Assembly: GCA_963682055.1 (NCBI GenBank)
Contig: OY821744.1
Span: forward strand, 33,828,967 to 33,892,966
Direction of reading: 5' to 3'
Length of the DNA stretch: 64,000 bases
From: Primula veris
Lineage: Eukaryota; Streptophyta; Magnoliopsida; Ericales; Primulaceae
The notes below the pieces were generated by a model. It saw only the letters and a program-made list of their open reading frames with translations, did no database searches and was not told the DNA's origin. The stretch's first letter is position 1, and every line of letters starts with the position of its first letter. This document shows positions 62,346 through 64,000 of the stretch, piece by piece. Both the position numbers and the translations under genes were made by a program.

Positions 62346-64000
62346 CTTGTTTAAAGAGGAATAAATGTAATAGTATGACCAAAAAATTAGACATATGACA
62401 TGTCTTTTGGATAAATCTTGTATGATTATATATTTGTGATTTTAATACATATTTGTGTCTTATTAGTTATTCATATCAGGCGGTCCATGACGTTTTTCAG
62501 AAGAAAACTTATACCGTTTCTTGCATTTTACGTTAGTCGTATTTCCGCACATATATTATACGACGTTAGTCCGCGTACAAATAATTTCGATTTCAATTAT
62601 AACAAATAGTGTTTCAAAAACACATTTTCTCCATCTTGTTAAAACTCATGCAGATTCTCAAAATAATCAGATCTTCAATATTAGAGTTGACTTAATAATA
62701 AATGTGGTCAACAATAAGATTTCAAAAATAAAAATTCGTCAAGTGATTTTCAAAATGACATTAAAACTTTACTATAATTTAGAGATGTGATACTATCACA
62801 TTCAGAAAATAATAATTTCCGATTAATTATAATTACGAAATAAACAGATATTAAAAGATCTAGCTTCGTTTATCATGGCAGATATTCCATATCCATAAAA
62901 TCTTTATGCCTCTTAAAACTTTTACAGTTGATTTATTAAATTTTAATAGTGTAACTTAGCCGTTGAGCAGTGTTATAGGGGTATTTTTGTAACAATATTA
63001 TTTACAAAGCTTGGCACAAAGGACAAGCTATAGTAAAGTTTTTTTACATTAGTGACAATTTTTTCTACTTTTACTATTTGGACCACATGTTTCATTGTAA
63101 AGTTTAGTCCTTTTTTTTGCACTTTAATTAGTTTTTGTGTATCCACTACCAACAATATTAAGAAGAATTAGTGCATGTTTTATTTTAGTATAAGATTTTA
63201 GTACCGTTTATACTTTGGCCAATGATATGTAAAATTTTCTTGACACAATCTTAGAGAGTCGCCAAGACTTATTGATCTAAATCGATAAACATTGATAAGA
63301 TGACTCACAATGAATATGTATGTAAAAAAGTATCTAGCCATATCACTAATTTTATACCTCATGCCAAGTTTTGTAATTAAATAGCTAGCTAGATTAAACG
63401 TTACAAATTTGCCAAGTTTTGTGAACTGCTAACCAGATTAAACGCTCTTAATTTATGACTATTATTGTTTACGAAAAAGTAGAAGTTGACATTGATTTTG
63501 GTCTTGACCAACTTTTAAGCATTATCATTAATTAGTCAAATGTGTTAAAAGTTTTATTTGTGCATTAATTACTTGTTGTTGCCATTCATGGTATTTAAGT
63601 ACATACTACTAAGTAAAGCAAGGATTTATCCGCTAAAGAAAATTTATGGACAAAATCATGATTACACTTGACTAAAGAAAAATTACATTGAAACCTCTTT
63701 TGACAGTATAGACGTACTGAGTCCAAATCTTCTACCACATATTATATACCTCATTTCGTGCCCCATTAATCTTTTAACCCAAAATTGTTATTAAATTTTT
63801 TTAAAAAAAATACGACAATTATAATTAGACATGTATTAATACATTCCAATATTTTTTTCCTAACGAAAAATTCAAATATGCTTTATTTTGGAATTAAAAT
63901 ACGAATTAGTAACTTAAATATAAATTTCAAAAAAAATAATGTAACCCAACAATATGTCCCAATATTATGAAATATGTCTAGAATACATTGTAAAAGTTTA
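62346..64000. other. Gene-free stretch at the window end
   Basis: Beyond the presumed NET1 promoter no gene is supported. The last 250 bases (63,745-64,000) are a second copy of the repeat at 38,790-39,060, sharing ACATGTATTAATACATTCCA and CTTTATTTTGGAATTAAA. The short open frames here carry no recognisable motif. Confidence 0.5.

Overview
This is a 64 kb piece of nuclear DNA from a flowering plant. All five recognisable genes have plant-type introns (GT-AG, T-rich) and encode families with plant-specific architecture: an ETO1-like BTB/TPR protein, a group 3 SULTR transporter and a NET1-type actin-binding protein. The sequence is AT-rich and crowded with MITEs and microsatellites. A eudicot is likely; I cannot name the species. 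No rRNA, tRNA, CRISPR or prokaryotic features were seen.

Layout. 1-8.5 kb has no recognisable gene; it holds MITEs, CGGTTCGG-rich repeats and one GC-richer patch with bZIP-type boxes. 8,634-12,136 (minus) is a complete six-exon PP2C phosphatase gene (403 aa). 12.1-15.0 kb is intergenic and contains an inverted relic of one PP2C exon. 15,033-20,952 (minus) is a complete five-exon ETO1-like gene of the EOL1 type (884 aa). 21-28 kb is mostly repeats, with a few exon-like stretches of an unrecognised gene or relic. 28,021-32,605 (minus) is a two-exon 2-oxoglutarate/Fe(II) oxygenase-like gene (433 aa) with a 3.3 kb repeat-filled intron. Its first exon and upstream flank are duplicated in tandem as a dead copy at 33.4-34.3 kb. 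34.3-44.6 kb is a gene-free transposon and minisatellite region. 44,925-52,941 (plus) is a complete 12-exon SULTR3 gene (650 aa). 53,690-59,062 (minus) is a complete six-exon NET1-type gene (1051 aa), convergent with SULTR3. Upstream of it, probably inside its 5' UTR intron, lies an array of 146-bp repeats carrying E2F-type motifs.

The genes do not form a pathway: they cover ethylene synthesis control, protein dephosphorylation, anion transport and the actin cytoskeleton. Their order does appear to be old. From memory, EOL1, SULTR3;2 and NET1C are close neighbours on Arabidopsis chromosome 4, and relatives of the PP2C and the oxygenase lie together near the end of chromosome 3. The window would then preserve a pre-duplication gene order.

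All exon models were joined by hand. Reading phase closes exactly across every junction in all five genes, which is the main support for them. UTRs, promoters and 5' UTR introns are inferred and less certain.
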